In this document: one piece after another, positions 41,690-48,850 of the stretch
Layout of the letters: each line of letters starts with the position of its first letter
How positions within the stretch are numbered: the stretch's first letter is position 1
Source: Nocardioides sp. Root682
GTDB taxonomy: Bacteria > Actinomycetota > Actinomycetes > Propionibacteriales > Nocardioidaceae
Direction: 5' to 3'
DNA length: 64,000 nt
Assembly: GCF_001427795.1 (NCBI RefSeq)
Contig: NZ_LMHJ01000002.1
Location: forward strand, 62,001-126,000
Position numbers and translations under genes: made by a program
Notes under the pieces: generated by a model
Databases searched by the model: none
Told to the model about the DNA's origin: nothing
The model's input: the letters and a program-made list of their open reading frames with translations, nothing else

Positions 41690-42689
41690 CGATCAAGTCG
41701 TCGAGGCCGGAGAGCTCCTCGGTCAGCTTGTCGAGAGCCACGGCGTAGTGGCCGTAGGTGTGGAGCCAGAAGCCGGGCCACTCGACGATCTGGCCGGCCT
41801 TGGCCGCGCGGATGGAGTTCCACGTGGGCTGGTCCTGCACGGTCTTCTTGTCCGTGATGATGCTGCGGCTGTCGAACATCAGCACGTCGGGCTGGTACTT
41901 GTCGGCCTTCTCCCAGCTCAGGTTCTCCCAGTACGGGAAGCCCTTGTCGGGGGAGTCGGGCTCGACGATGTCGAGGCCCCACCGGTCGAAGTCGAGCAGC
42001 TCAGGTGCGTACTCGGGGTTGGCGACGTAGAGCAGGTCGCTGGCGGGGGACACCGCGAGGGCGGTGAAGTCCTTGTCCTCCATCGCCGCGATGAACGCGT
42101 CGCGCGACTTCTCGAAGGCCGCCTTGTCCTTGCTGCCCTGGGAGTTCTCGACGTCCGCACCGAGGCTCTCGGCGAGGTCCTCGTAGCCCTCGGCGAGGTC
42201 GAGGATCGAGTCACCCTGGGACGCACCGACGACGGGAGCGAGCTCGGCGAGCTTCTTGCTCTTGGCCTTCACGCCGTCCTCGAAGCCCGAGTGGGCCTTC
42301 TCGGCCGGCCACCAGTCCGCGACGATCAGGTCCGGGGTGAGGGTCGAGGCCTTGGCGACGTCGATCGAGCCCCACTCCTCGCCGAGGATCTCGATCCCGG
42401 TGAGGTCCAGGTCCTTGAGGTTCGGGTCGGTCGTGACCGGCTCGTCGGCGTAGATCCCGACCGGCTTGATGCCGTACGCCATCAGCGCGGCGGCCTCGGC
42501 GCCGTGGGCGATGATCCGGGTCGGCGCCTTGTCGAGCTTGACGACCTCGCCGGAGCCGTCGGTGAACTCCCAGGGCCGGTCGGGGACCTTGGCGTCCTTG
42601 GCGTCGGAGCTGTCGGCGATGTCGGAGCTGCACGCGGCGGTGCCGAGCGTGAGCACGCTCGCGAGCGCGAGGGCAAGAGTTCTCTTCAC
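41682..42689 (-). CDS. Iron-siderophore ABC transporter substrate-binding lipoprotein
   Basis: This 335-aa protein has a lipoprotein signal with lipobox TAAC at residues 17-20, and the class III periplasmic-binding-protein fold of FepB/FhuD type, with RIIAHGAEAAALMAYGIKPV and later IEILGEEWGSIDVAKASTLTPD truncated by family rules into two lobes joined by a helix. The start is a GTG at 42689 with no recognisable Shine-Dalgarno; a leaderless message is likely. A DtxR/IdeR-type box abuts the start codon, so it should be induced by iron starvation. It delivers the ferric siderophore to the adjacent permeases. No siderophore biosynthesis genes are in the window. Confidence 0.92.
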   Translation of the reverse strand: MKRTLALALASVLTLGTAACSSDIADSSDAKDAKVPDRPWEFTDGSGEVVKLDKAPTRIIAHGAEAAALMAYGIKPVGIYADEPVTTDPNLKDLDLTGIEILGEEWGSIDVAKASTLTPDLIVADWWPAEKAHSGFEDGVKAKSKKLAELAPVVGASQGDSILDLAEGYEDLAESLGADVENSQGSKDKAAFEKSRDAFIAAMEDKDFTALAVSPASDLLYVANPEYAPELLDFDRWGLDIVEPDSPDKGFPYWENLSWEKADKYQPDVLMFDSRSIITDKKTVQDQPTWNSIRAAKAGQIVEWPGFWLHTYGHYAVALDKLTEELSGLDDLIGD

Positions 42690-42708
42690 ACAGGAAAGGC
42701 TAACCTAA
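42690..42708 (-). promoter_or_regulatory. DtxR/IdeR-type iron box
   Basis: The 19-mer on the plus strand ends in the perfect half-site CTAACCTAA, and 15 of 19 positions agree with the palindromic consensus TTAGGTTAGSCTAACCTAA. It lies directly upstream of the substrate-binding-protein GTG. A -10-like TAGCCT (42702-42697) falls within it, placing the predicted transcript start at or next to the GTG. Overlapping CCTAACCAAGGTTGG may provide a second, weaker site. Confidence 0.82.
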
Positions 42709-42730
42709 CCAAGGTTGGCCTTGGTGGGTG

Positions 42731-42762
42731 GCCCGGCCCGTGAAATGCCCGGCCCGTGAAAT
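42731..42762. repeat. Perfect 2 x 16 bp tandem repeat
   Basis: GCCCGGCCCGTGAAAT occurs twice head to tail (42731-42746 and 42747-42762). It sits between the iron box and the terminator of the DUF7455 gene. It may be a replication-slippage product or a pair of binding sites. No function is assigned. Confidence 0.85.
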
Positions 42763-42763
42763 G

Positions 42764-42798
42764 CACAGAACCCCGGGCCGTGGGTCCGGGGCTCTGTG
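42764..42798 (-). terminator. Terminator hairpin of the DUF7455 gene
   Basis: CACAGAACCCCGG (42764-42776) pairs with CCGGGGCTCTGTG (42786-42798) except at one position. It starts 14 bp after the DUF7455 stop on the minus strand and isolates the siderophore operon from it. Confidence 0.75.
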
Positions 42799-42811
42799 GT
42801 GGAACGTCGAC

Positions 42812-43033
42812 TCAGTCGTCGGCGAAGGCCGGTTTCGTGGTCAGCTTGTGGGTCTCGTCGTGGACGTTCGCCGCGATCTCCTTGAGCTTGTCACCGTGCT
42901 CGCGAGCGTGGTGGGCACAGAAGAGCAGTTCGCCACCCGAGGTGAGTTCTACGCGGAGGTAGGCCTGGGCACCACAACGGTCGCAGCGATCCTCCGCGGT
43001 GAGCGGGGCGCTGGGAGCAACGATAGTTGTCAT
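42812..43033 (-). CDS. DUF7455 small zinc-ribbon-like protein
   Basis: From the ATG at 43033 (AGAGAGG upstream) the product is 73 aa: MTTIVAPSAPLTAEDRCDRC at the start, then GAQAYLRVELTSGGELLFCAHHAREHG. The CxxC and the C-x-HH groups form a probable metal-binding knuckle. Proteins of this type are short and highly conserved in actinobacteria, often near the sigma factor and topoisomerase IV genes, but have no known role. The frame continues upstream to 43147 without coding character. It faces away from parE across a 333-bp region. Confidence 0.87.
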   Translation of the reverse strand: MTTIVAPSAPLTAEDRCDRCGAQAYLRVELTSGGELLFCAHHAREHGDKLKEIAANVHDETHKLTTKPAFADD

Positions 43034-43366
43034 CTCGGCCTCTCTTTCTTCGTCTTCACCCCTATCGGGTGTCGACGTGATCAACGTAGCGACTGGATCA
43101 AAGATTCCCGTCTGGGTGTGGTTCATTCCACTTGCGTGGAACTTCATACAACCACCTGACGGGGGTTCACTGTTCGATTTTCCACCGCTTGAAACATGCC
43201 TGTGATCATCCGATCGATCAGGGTTTCCTGATCCGTCCGGCCGCGTTGCCGGTGCCTGTCATCGTCCCGCCGCCGGAGTCCGTGTGCCTGCACCGGACTC
43301 CGGCGTGTCGCCGGTAGATTCGTACCCTCATCCCGCATTGATCAACGTTTCACCGAGGAGAAGGTC
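43034..43366. promoter_or_regulatory. 333-bp intergenic leader of parE with two stem-loops
   Basis: No gene is visible here. It carries promoters for the divergent DUF7455 and parE genes and is noticeably less GC-rich in its first half. Two hairpins occur in the second half: GATCAGG-GTTT-CCTGATC at 43216-43233, and a 12-bp perfect stem CGCCGGAGTCCG / CGGACTCCGGCG at 43271-43282 and 43294-43305 with an 11-base loop. The latter is about 60 bp upstream of the presumed parE start and should be in its 5' leader. No known riboswitch class was recognised. Confidence 0.6.
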
Positions 43367-45430
43367 ATCGCCGACAACACGTACAACGCAGCGCATCTGC
43401 TGGTCCTTGAGGGCCTCGAGGCCGTGCGGAAGCGTCCGGGGATGTACATCGGCTCCACCGACACCCGCGGGTTGATGCACTGCCTCTGGGAGATCATCGA
43501 CAACGGCGTGGACGAGGCGCTCGCGGGCGCCGCCCACAAGGTCGAGGTCACCCTGCTGGCCGACGGCTCCGTCGAGGTGTACGACGACGGGCGCGGCATC
43601 CCGACGGACAAGGAGCCCAAGAGCGGGCTGACCGGCGTCGAGCTGGTCGCGACCAAGCTCCACGCGGGCGGCAAGTTCGGCGGGTCGTCGTACGCCGCCA
43701 CGGGTGGCCTGCACGGCGTCGGCCTGTCCGTGGTCAATGCGTTGTCGAGCCGGATGGACATCGACGTCGACCGTTCCCCGGCCACCCAGGGGATGAGCTT
43801 CCAGCGCGGCGCCCCCGGCACCTTCGCCGGCGAGGGTCCGGACGCCGCGTTCACCCCGGCAACGGGTCTGACCCGCAAGGGAGGCCGCGTCGCCAAGGGC
43901 AAGTCGGGCACCCGGATCCGGTTCTGGCCGGACCGCCAGATCTTCACCAGGGACTCGGAGTTCCTGCTCGACGGCCTGATCGGTCGTGCCCGGCAGACCT
44001 CCTTCATCGTGCCCGGCCTCGAGCTCGTCATCCGCGACCAGCGCACGTCCGAGCACACCGAGGAACGGTTCCGCCACGACGGCGGCATCGGCGAGTTCTG
44101 CGAGTTCCTGGCGCACGACGAGGCCATCACCGACGTACTCCGCCTGCAGGGCAGCGACACCTTCACCGAGACGGTGCCGATGCTCGACGACAAGGGCCAC
44201 ATGAGCCCGCAGGACGTCGAGCGCGAGCTGGTCGTCGACGTCGCCGCGCGGTGGGGCACCGGCTACGACACCGAGGTCAAGTCGTTCGTCAACGTGATCG
44301 CGACGCCCAAGGGCGGAACCCACGTCGCCGGCTTCGAGGCCGCGCTGACCAAGACGTTCAACGAGGCGATGCGCGCCACCAAGGCGCTCAAGGTCAACGA
44401 CGACAACGTGGTCAAGGACGACATCCTCGAGGGGATGACGGCGGTCGTCACGGTGCGCCTGGCCGAGCCACAGTTCGAGGGCCAGACCAAGGAGATCCTC
44501 GGCACCCCCGCGGCGAAGGCGGTGGTGAGCAAGGTCGTGGCGCAGCAGCTCAAGGAGTTCCTGACCTCGACCAAACGCCTCGAGAAGGCCCAGGCCAAGC
44601 TCCTCATGGAGAAGGTCGTCGGTGCCTCGAAGACCCGCATCGCCGCACGCCAGCACAAGGAGACCCAGCGCCGGAAGAACGCGCTCGAGTCGTCCTCGCT
44701 GCCGTCCAAGCTGGCCGACTGCCGCGCCAACGACAACGAGCGCACCGAGCTCTTCATCGTCGAGGGTGACTCCGCCCTCGGTACGGCGAAGCTGGCCCGC
44801 AACGCGGAGTTCCAGGCGCTGCTGCCGATCCGGGGCAAGATCCTCAACGTCCAGAAGGCCTCGGTCGGCGACATGCTGAAGAACACCGAGTGTGCCTCGA
44901 TCATCCAGGTCGTCGGCGCCGGATCGGGCCGGACGTTCGACCTCGAGGCCCGGCGCTACGGCCGGATCATCTTCATGGCGGACGCCGACTCCGACGGCGC
45001 CCACATCCGGTGCCTGCTGGCGACCCTGTTCTTCAAGTACATGCCCGACCTGGTCGCCGAGGGCCGCGTCTACACCGCCGTCCCGCCGCTGCACCGGATC
45101 GAGATCTCCAACCCGAAGAAGGGCCAGGAGAAGTACGTCTACACGTTCTCGGACCCCGAGCTGCAGCGGAAGCTCGCCGAGCTCAAGAAGAAGAACATCC
45201 GCTGGAAGGACCCGGTGCAGCGCTACAAGGGTCTCGGCGAGATGGACGCCGACCAGCTGGCGGAGACCACGATGGACCCCCGTCGTCGTACCCTCCGGCG
45301 GCTGACGGTCGACGACGCTGCCGTGTCGGCCGAGGTGTTCGAGCTGCTCATGGGCAGTGACGTCGCTCCGCGCAAGGAGTTCATCGTCCAGGGTGCGTAC
45401 GAGGTCGACATGGAATCGCTCGACGCGTGA
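43367..45430 (+). CDS. parE: DNA topoisomerase IV subunit B, apparent ATC start
   Basis: The product has about 687 aa. The GHKL ATPase domain starts HLLVLEGLEAVRKRPGMYIG; the TOPRIM domain has IVEGDSALGTAKLARNAEFQ near residue 465 and the metal-binding DADSDGAHIRCLL near 538; the end is LLMGSDVAPRKEFIV. EGDSALGTAK is the form in actinobacterial ParE, unlike gyrase (EGDSAGG). There is no in-frame ATG, GTG or TTG between the upstream stop (43229-43231) and GTG 43424, which lies inside the conserved ATPase start. The best candidate is ATC 43367, six bases after GAGGAG (43355-43360). It works with ParC (48851) in chromosome decatenation. Confidence 0.9.
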   Translation: MADNTYNAAHLLVLEGLEAVRKRPGMYIGSTDTRGLMHCLWEIIDNGVDEALAGAAHKVEVTLLADGSVEVYDDGRGIPTDKEPKSGLTGVELVATKLHAGGKFGGSSYAATGGLHGVGLSVVNALSSRMDIDVDRSPATQGMSFQRGAPGTFAGEGPDAAFTPATGLTRKGGRVAKGKSGTRIRFWPDRQIFTRDSEFLLDGLIGRARQTSFIVPGLELVIRDQRTSEHTEERFRHDGGIGEFCEFLAHDEAITDVLRLQGSDTFTETVPMLDDKGHMSPQDVERELVVDVAARWGTGYDTEVKSFVNVIATPKGGTHVAGFEAALTKTFNEAMRATKALKVNDDNVVKDDILEGMTAVVTVRLAEPQFEGQTKEILGTPAAKAVVSKVVAQQLKEFLTSTKRLEKAQAKLLMEKVVGASKTRIAARQHKETQRRKNALESSSLPSKLADCRANDNERTELFIVEGDSALGTAKLARNAEFQALLPIRGKILNVQKASVGDMLKNTECASIIQVVGAGSGRTFDLEARRYGRIIFMADADSDGAHIRCLLATLFFKYMPDLVAEGRVYTAVPPLHRIEISNPKKGQEKYVYTFSDPELQRKLAELKKKNIRWKDPVQRYKGLGEMDADQLAETTMDPRRRTLRRLTVDDAAVSAEVFELLMGSDVAPRKEFIVQGAYEVDMESLDA

Positions 45431-45440
45431 GAGTGGCCCC

Positions 45441-45818
45441 ATGACGGTCTCCGACACACGCGCCGCGGTGGTCAAGGTGCTGAAGGCGCGCGGAGCCAAG
45501 GCTCGGCGCGGTCACCTGCGGCTGCAGGTCGGCGACCTGTTCTGGTACGTCGACCCCCGGGTCACGGGCGTCGGCCAGCGCGCGACGCTGGCGCTCGAGG
45601 TCGGCTGCTGGCTGCCGGACCTGCCGCCCGAGCCGGACGGCGGGGCGGTGGACTGCCCGCTGCTGATGGACCACCCGGTCGCGGACCCGGTGGCCGACAC
45701 CGGGACGTTGCTCGACCTGCTCGGCTCGATCGGCACGCTGGCCGAACTGCGGTCCCGCCTCGACGAGCTGACGGGCGCGCTGGTCGACAAGCGGCTCCGC
45801 GCGCTGCTCGACGCCTGA
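45441..45818 (+). CDS. Conserved hypothetical protein, 125 aa
   Basis: From the ATG at 45441, 10 bp after the parE stop, the product is a soluble 125-aa protein: MTVSDTRAAVVKVLKARGAK, a central beta-like LRLQVGDLFWYVDPRVTGVG with ALEVGCWLPDLPPEPDGGAV, and a helical end GSIGTLAELRSRLDELTGAL. No family is recognised; the FWYVDPRV and CWLPDLPPEPDGG segments look conserved. Close spacing suggests co-transcription with parE. It is convergent with the carbonic anhydrase gene (23 bp). Confidence 0.72.
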   Translation: MTVSDTRAAVVKVLKARGAKARRGHLRLQVGDLFWYVDPRVTGVGQRATLALEVGCWLPDLPPEPDGGAVDCPLLMDHPVADPVADTGTLLDLLGSIGTLAELRSRLDELTGALVDKRLRALLDA

Positions 45819-45841
45819 ACCGGCCCCTGGCCAGCCCGGGC

Positions 45842-46336
45842 TCAGACCTGCTGGGTCAGCAGGCCGGTGTCGACGTCGTAGATGAAGCCGCCGACCTCGA
45901 TGGCCTCCGGGATCAGTGGGTGTGACCGGACCTTGCGGACGTCGTCGGCCAGCGCGATCTTCTGGTCCTCGATCACGTGGAACCGGTGCCACGACACGTC
46001 CTGGCCGGTCGCCTCGCCGATCTTCGCCTGGATCTCCGCCTCCGAGGAGGAGGCCATCGCGCAGCGGGTGTGGGGGATCACCAGGATCCGGTCGACGTTG
46101 AGCAGGTGCACGCCCAGGACCAGCGCCTCGAGCGCAGCCTCGGTCACACGGCCACCCGGGTTGCGGAAGATCTTCGCGTCGCCGTACTTCAGGCCGAGCA
46201 TCTTCAGCGGGTCGATCCGGGAGTCCATGCAGGTCACGATCGCGACACCAGCATGGGCCTTGCCGTCGAAACCGCTGAACTTGAACTGGTCCGCGAAATC
46301 GCGATTGGCCTTCAACAGGTCATCGAAATTGCCCAT
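45842..46336 (-). CDS. Beta-class carbonic anhydrase
   Basis: This 164-aa enzyme has the complete zinc site: Cys36 and Asp38-Arg40 in VTCMDSRID, and His89/Cys92 in VIPHTRCAM. GGRVTEAALEALVLGVHLLN is the conserved dimerisation helix. It is of the short beta-CA clade common in actinobacteria, catalysing interconversion of CO2 and bicarbonate in the cytosol. The gene stands only 9 bp downstream of the MFS exporter stop on the same strand, so it may be the last gene of the parC-lprG-MFS transcript. Confidence 0.92.
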   Translation of the reverse strand: MGNFDDLLKANRDFADQFKFSGFDGKAHAGVAIVTCMDSRIDPLKMLGLKYGDAKIFRNPGGRVTEAALEALVLGVHLLNVDRILVIPHTRCAMASSSEAEIQAKIGEATGQDVSWHRFHVIEDQKIALADDVRKVRSHPLIPEAIEVGGFIYDVDTGLLTQQV

Positions 46337-46345
46337 GGGACCAGC

Positions 46346-48133
46346 CTATCCGGCCGTTCGGAGCACTTCCGCGGTGTCCACTTCGCGAGTACCCGCACGG
46401 GCAAACAGGATCAGTGCGAGTACGGCGGCCCCGAACGCCGCCACGCCGGCGCCCACGAACACGGCGTGCTCCTGGACGATGCCGAGCTCGCGGATGCCGA
46501 GTGACGGATCGGCTGCCTGGGTCGCGTAGAGACGACGCAGGCCTATGGTGGTCAGCGCCGAGATGCCGACCAGCATGCCGATCATCCGGGCCACCACGAC
46601 CAGCGCGCTCGCCAGGCCGTGGGAGTCGTCGTCGGTGTTGGCGAGGATCGCGGCGTTGACGGGTGCCAGTGCGAGGCCGAAGCCGAAGCCGCCGATCACC
46701 AGCGGCACGTTCGAGCCGAAGCCGTCGAGGCTGGTGGCGTCCCACTGCGCCATCGCGAGGAACGAGCCACCCGCCGCAGCCATGCCGATCGCGGTCAGCA
46801 CGCCGGCATTGAGGCGGCGCAGCAGCCAGCCGCCGACGATGGCGCCGAACGGCAGGGCTGCCAGGAACCGGAGCAGGACCAGGGCGGCGCCGAGCTGGGA
46901 GTCCGGTTGCGTGGTGGTGCGAGCGAACAGCGGGATGTCGACGAGCGCTGCGATCAGCGCCCAGCCGACGAGGAAGCTGACCACCAGCGCACCCCACGCG
47001 GGCGTCGCCCGCAACGCGCCGCGCGGCACGATCGGGTCATCGGCGCGCCGCAGGTGCACCAGCAGCAGGACGACGGCCAGGGCCGAGCCGACGAGGAACC
47101 ACGGCCCCTGCGGGGAGAAGACCGCGACCTCCGGGTCGGCGGTCGCGAACGCCAGCACGATCCCGCCGAGGGCCGCGGCGAGCAGGCCGGCGCCCAGCAG
47201 GTCGGCGGCCAGCAGGTGCCCGAACCAGTTGCGCAGGTCGACCAGGGGCCGGGGGAGGAACCAGCAGGCGAGCAGGAAGGCGACGAACGCGCCGATGGTG
47301 ATCAGGCCGATCGGGGTGATCCACCGGCTGCCGCCGTCGGTGTACGGGATGAAGAGCTGGCCCCACGTCAGGTCGCGCTGGATGGAGGCGGGTTCGAGGA
47401 AGGTGATCACGCCGGCGACGAGGGTGGTGGCCAGGAGGACGGCGGTGAGGACCCCGGTGGTTGAGGTGCGAGCGAAGCGAGCCTCGAAACCTCCGGGCTT
47501 GCCTGTGTGAGGTGGCCCGGGGGTTTCGAGGCTCGCTGGCGCTCGCACCTCAACCACCGGGCGAGCCAGGGCGGTGACGACCAGGACGAGGAGCACGCCG
47601 CCGGCGAGGTTGATCGCGAAGATCCCGCGCCAGGAGGTGAAGGACAGCACGAGTGCGCCGAACAACGGTCCGAGCACGCTGCCGAACTCCTGGACCGCGG
47701 AGACGAGGCCGAGCGGCAGGCCGCGGCGCTCGATCGGGTACAGCGCGGCGACCAGTGACATCGTCGCGGGCACCAGGCCGCCGCCGCCGACGCCCTGCAG
47801 GAAACGACCGGCGACCATGCTCGGCAGGTCGTACGACACGGCGGTGACCAGCGAGCCGATCGAGAACAGCACCAGCGACATCACCAGCACCGGCACCTGG
47901 CCACGCAGGTCGGCGATCCGGCCGATCAGCGGCAGCATGGCGACGTACCCGAGCAGGAAGCCGGAGACGATCGGTGCTGCGCGCTGCAGCTCGTCGATGG
48001 GGATGCCGACGCCGGCCATCATGTCCGGCAGGGCGAGGACGACGACGTAGGTGTCGACCGCTGCGAACGCGACTGCGACCGCGCAGAAGGTGAGGAGAAG
48101 CCGGTCCCTGCTCATTCCGGTCATGCCGGTCAT
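46346..48133 (-). CDS. MFS exporter, P55-like (DHA2 type), carrying an in-frame repeat insertion
   Basis: This 595-aa transporter has about 14 TM helices. Motif A is GRIADLRGQVPVLV and motif C GLVSAVQEFGSVLGPLFGAL. It is coupled by ATGA overlap to the LprG-like lipoprotein gene upstream, the same arrangement as lprG-Rv1410c (P55) in Mycobacterium tuberculosis, which moves triacylglycerides and other lipids to the outer envelope. Residues about 190-226, between TM6 and TM7, are encoded by a palindromic REP-like repeat and read PVVEVRAPASLETPG...ARFARTSTTG, unlike the rest of the protein. The frame is preserved, so the protein may still be functional. Three overlapping start choices (M1, M4, M7) exist. 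Confidence 0.88.
   Translation of the reverse strand: MTGMTGMSRDRLLLTFCAVAVAFAAVDTYVVVLALPDMMAGVGIPIDELQRAAPIVSGFLLGYVAMLPLIGRIADLRGQVPVLVMSLVLFSIGSLVTAVSYDLPSMVAGRFLQGVGGGGLVPATMSLVAALYPIERRGLPLGLVSAVQEFGSVLGPLFGALVLSFTSWRGIFAINLAGGVLLVLVVTALARPVVEVRAPASLETPGPPHTGKPGGFEARFARTSTTGVLTAVLLATTLVAGVITFLEPASIQRDLTWGQLFIPYTDGGSRWITPIGLITIGAFVAFLLACWFLPRPLVDLRNWFGHLLAADLLGAGLLAAALGGIVLAFATADPEVAVFSPQGPWFLVGSALAVVLLLVHLRRADDPIVPRGALRATPAWGALVVSFLVGWALIAALVDIPLFARTTTQPDSQLGAALVLLRFLAALPFGAIVGGWLLRRLNAGVLTAIGMAAAGGSFLAMAQWDATSLDGFGSNVPLVIGGFGFGLALAPVNAAILANTDDDSHGLASALVVVARMIGMLVGISALTTIGLRRLYATQAADPSLGIRELGIVQEHAVFVGAGVAAFGAAVLALILFARAGTREVDTAEVLRTAG
47454..47560. repeat. Inverted pair of REP-like repeats inside the MFS gene
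   Basis: An inverted copy (47454-47491) and a direct copy (47522-47560) of the repeat also seen at 19755-19792 flank a 30-bp spacer that itself contains CCGGGC/GCCCGG. The whole unit is a 107-bp near-palindrome that could fold into a long hairpin in DNA or RNA. It interrupts the exporter gene without breaking the frame. Confidence 0.85.
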
Positions 48134-48846
48134 TCCGGTGCGGAGATGTCCTTGGTGACGTCGTACTCAGTGACGTCGATCGTGTAGGTGACCTCGTCGG
48201 AGTCGGGGAAGAAGACCCCGGTCAGCCGCGCGGAGCGGAGATAGCCCTTGTCGTCGACGCGGTACGTCGCATCGAACGCGTCACCTTCGGCGCAGGGCAG
48301 GATCCCGCGGATCGAGTCGCCCGTGGCCTTCCCGGTGTAGGTGCTGAACGTCTCCTTGTTGTCCTTGCCGCCGCGCTCGGTCTTGCCGGCGGAGACGTCC
48401 TCGGTGCTGGTCAGCACCGAGGAGACACCCGAGTCGGGGTCCAGGAGCAGCGCCGGATCGGGAGCGCAGAGGTCCTCGGGCTGGAAGCGGTCGCTCCAGC
48501 CGCCGAGGAGGGCGTGGTTGATGTACATCGTGCCGCCGACCGAGATCACCGGGACGCCCGTGACCGGAATGCCCGAGACGTTGCCGTTGGCCGTGCCCTC
48601 GAACGCAGGAGGCTCGGCGGTGATCGTCCCGCTCGCCGCCGAGAGGTAGTCGACACCGGGGTCGTCGCCGGTGGAGATGGACAGCTCGATGCCGCTGGTC
48701 TCGTCGAGGAGCTTCTTCGCCTTGGCGCCGGCGTCGGACCAGTCCGCGCCGGCCTTGGGCTCGTCACCTGAACAGGCGGCGAGGCCGGTCACCGCGAACA
48801 GGCCAGTGAGCAGCGCGGCGGCCACTCGGGTGCGTCCGATCGTCAT
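48130..48846 (-). CDS. LprG/LppX-family lipid-binding lipoprotein
   Basis: From ATG 48846 the product is 238 aa with a lipoprotein signal ending LAAC, cysteine 25. The mature part has the LppX_LprAFG fold pattern: WSDAGAKAKKLLDETSGIEL, GTANGNVSGIPVTGVPVISV, then FPDSDEVTYTIDVTEYDVT at the C-terminus, a beta sheet that closes over a hydrophobic cavity for acyl chains. The start is 4 bp after the parC stop, and the gene end overlaps the MFS start by 4 bp. In mycobacteria LprG passes lipids from the P55 exporter to the envelope, and the same partnership is expected here. Confidence 0.88.
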   Translation of the reverse strand: MTIGRTRVAAALLTGLFAVTGLAACSGDEPKAGADWSDAGAKAKKLLDETSGIELSISTGDDPGVDYLSAASGTITAEPPAFEGTANGNVSGIPVTGVPVISVGGTMYINHALLGGWSDRFQPEDLCAPDPALLLDPDSGVSSVLTSTEDVSAGKTERGGKDNKETFSTYTGKATGDSIRGILPCAEGDAFDATYRVDDKGYLRSARLTGVFFPDSDEVTYTIDVTEYDVTKDISAPE

Positions 48847-48850
48847 GGCA

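Noticed and set aside
38713..42689. Siderophore biosynthesis locus
   Set aside because: Only the importer (binding protein, two permeases, ATPase) is present; no NRPS or IucA/IucC-type genes flank it.
42731..42762. Start of a CRISPR array
   Set aside because: Only two contiguous 16-bp copies without spacers; no cas genes are nearby.
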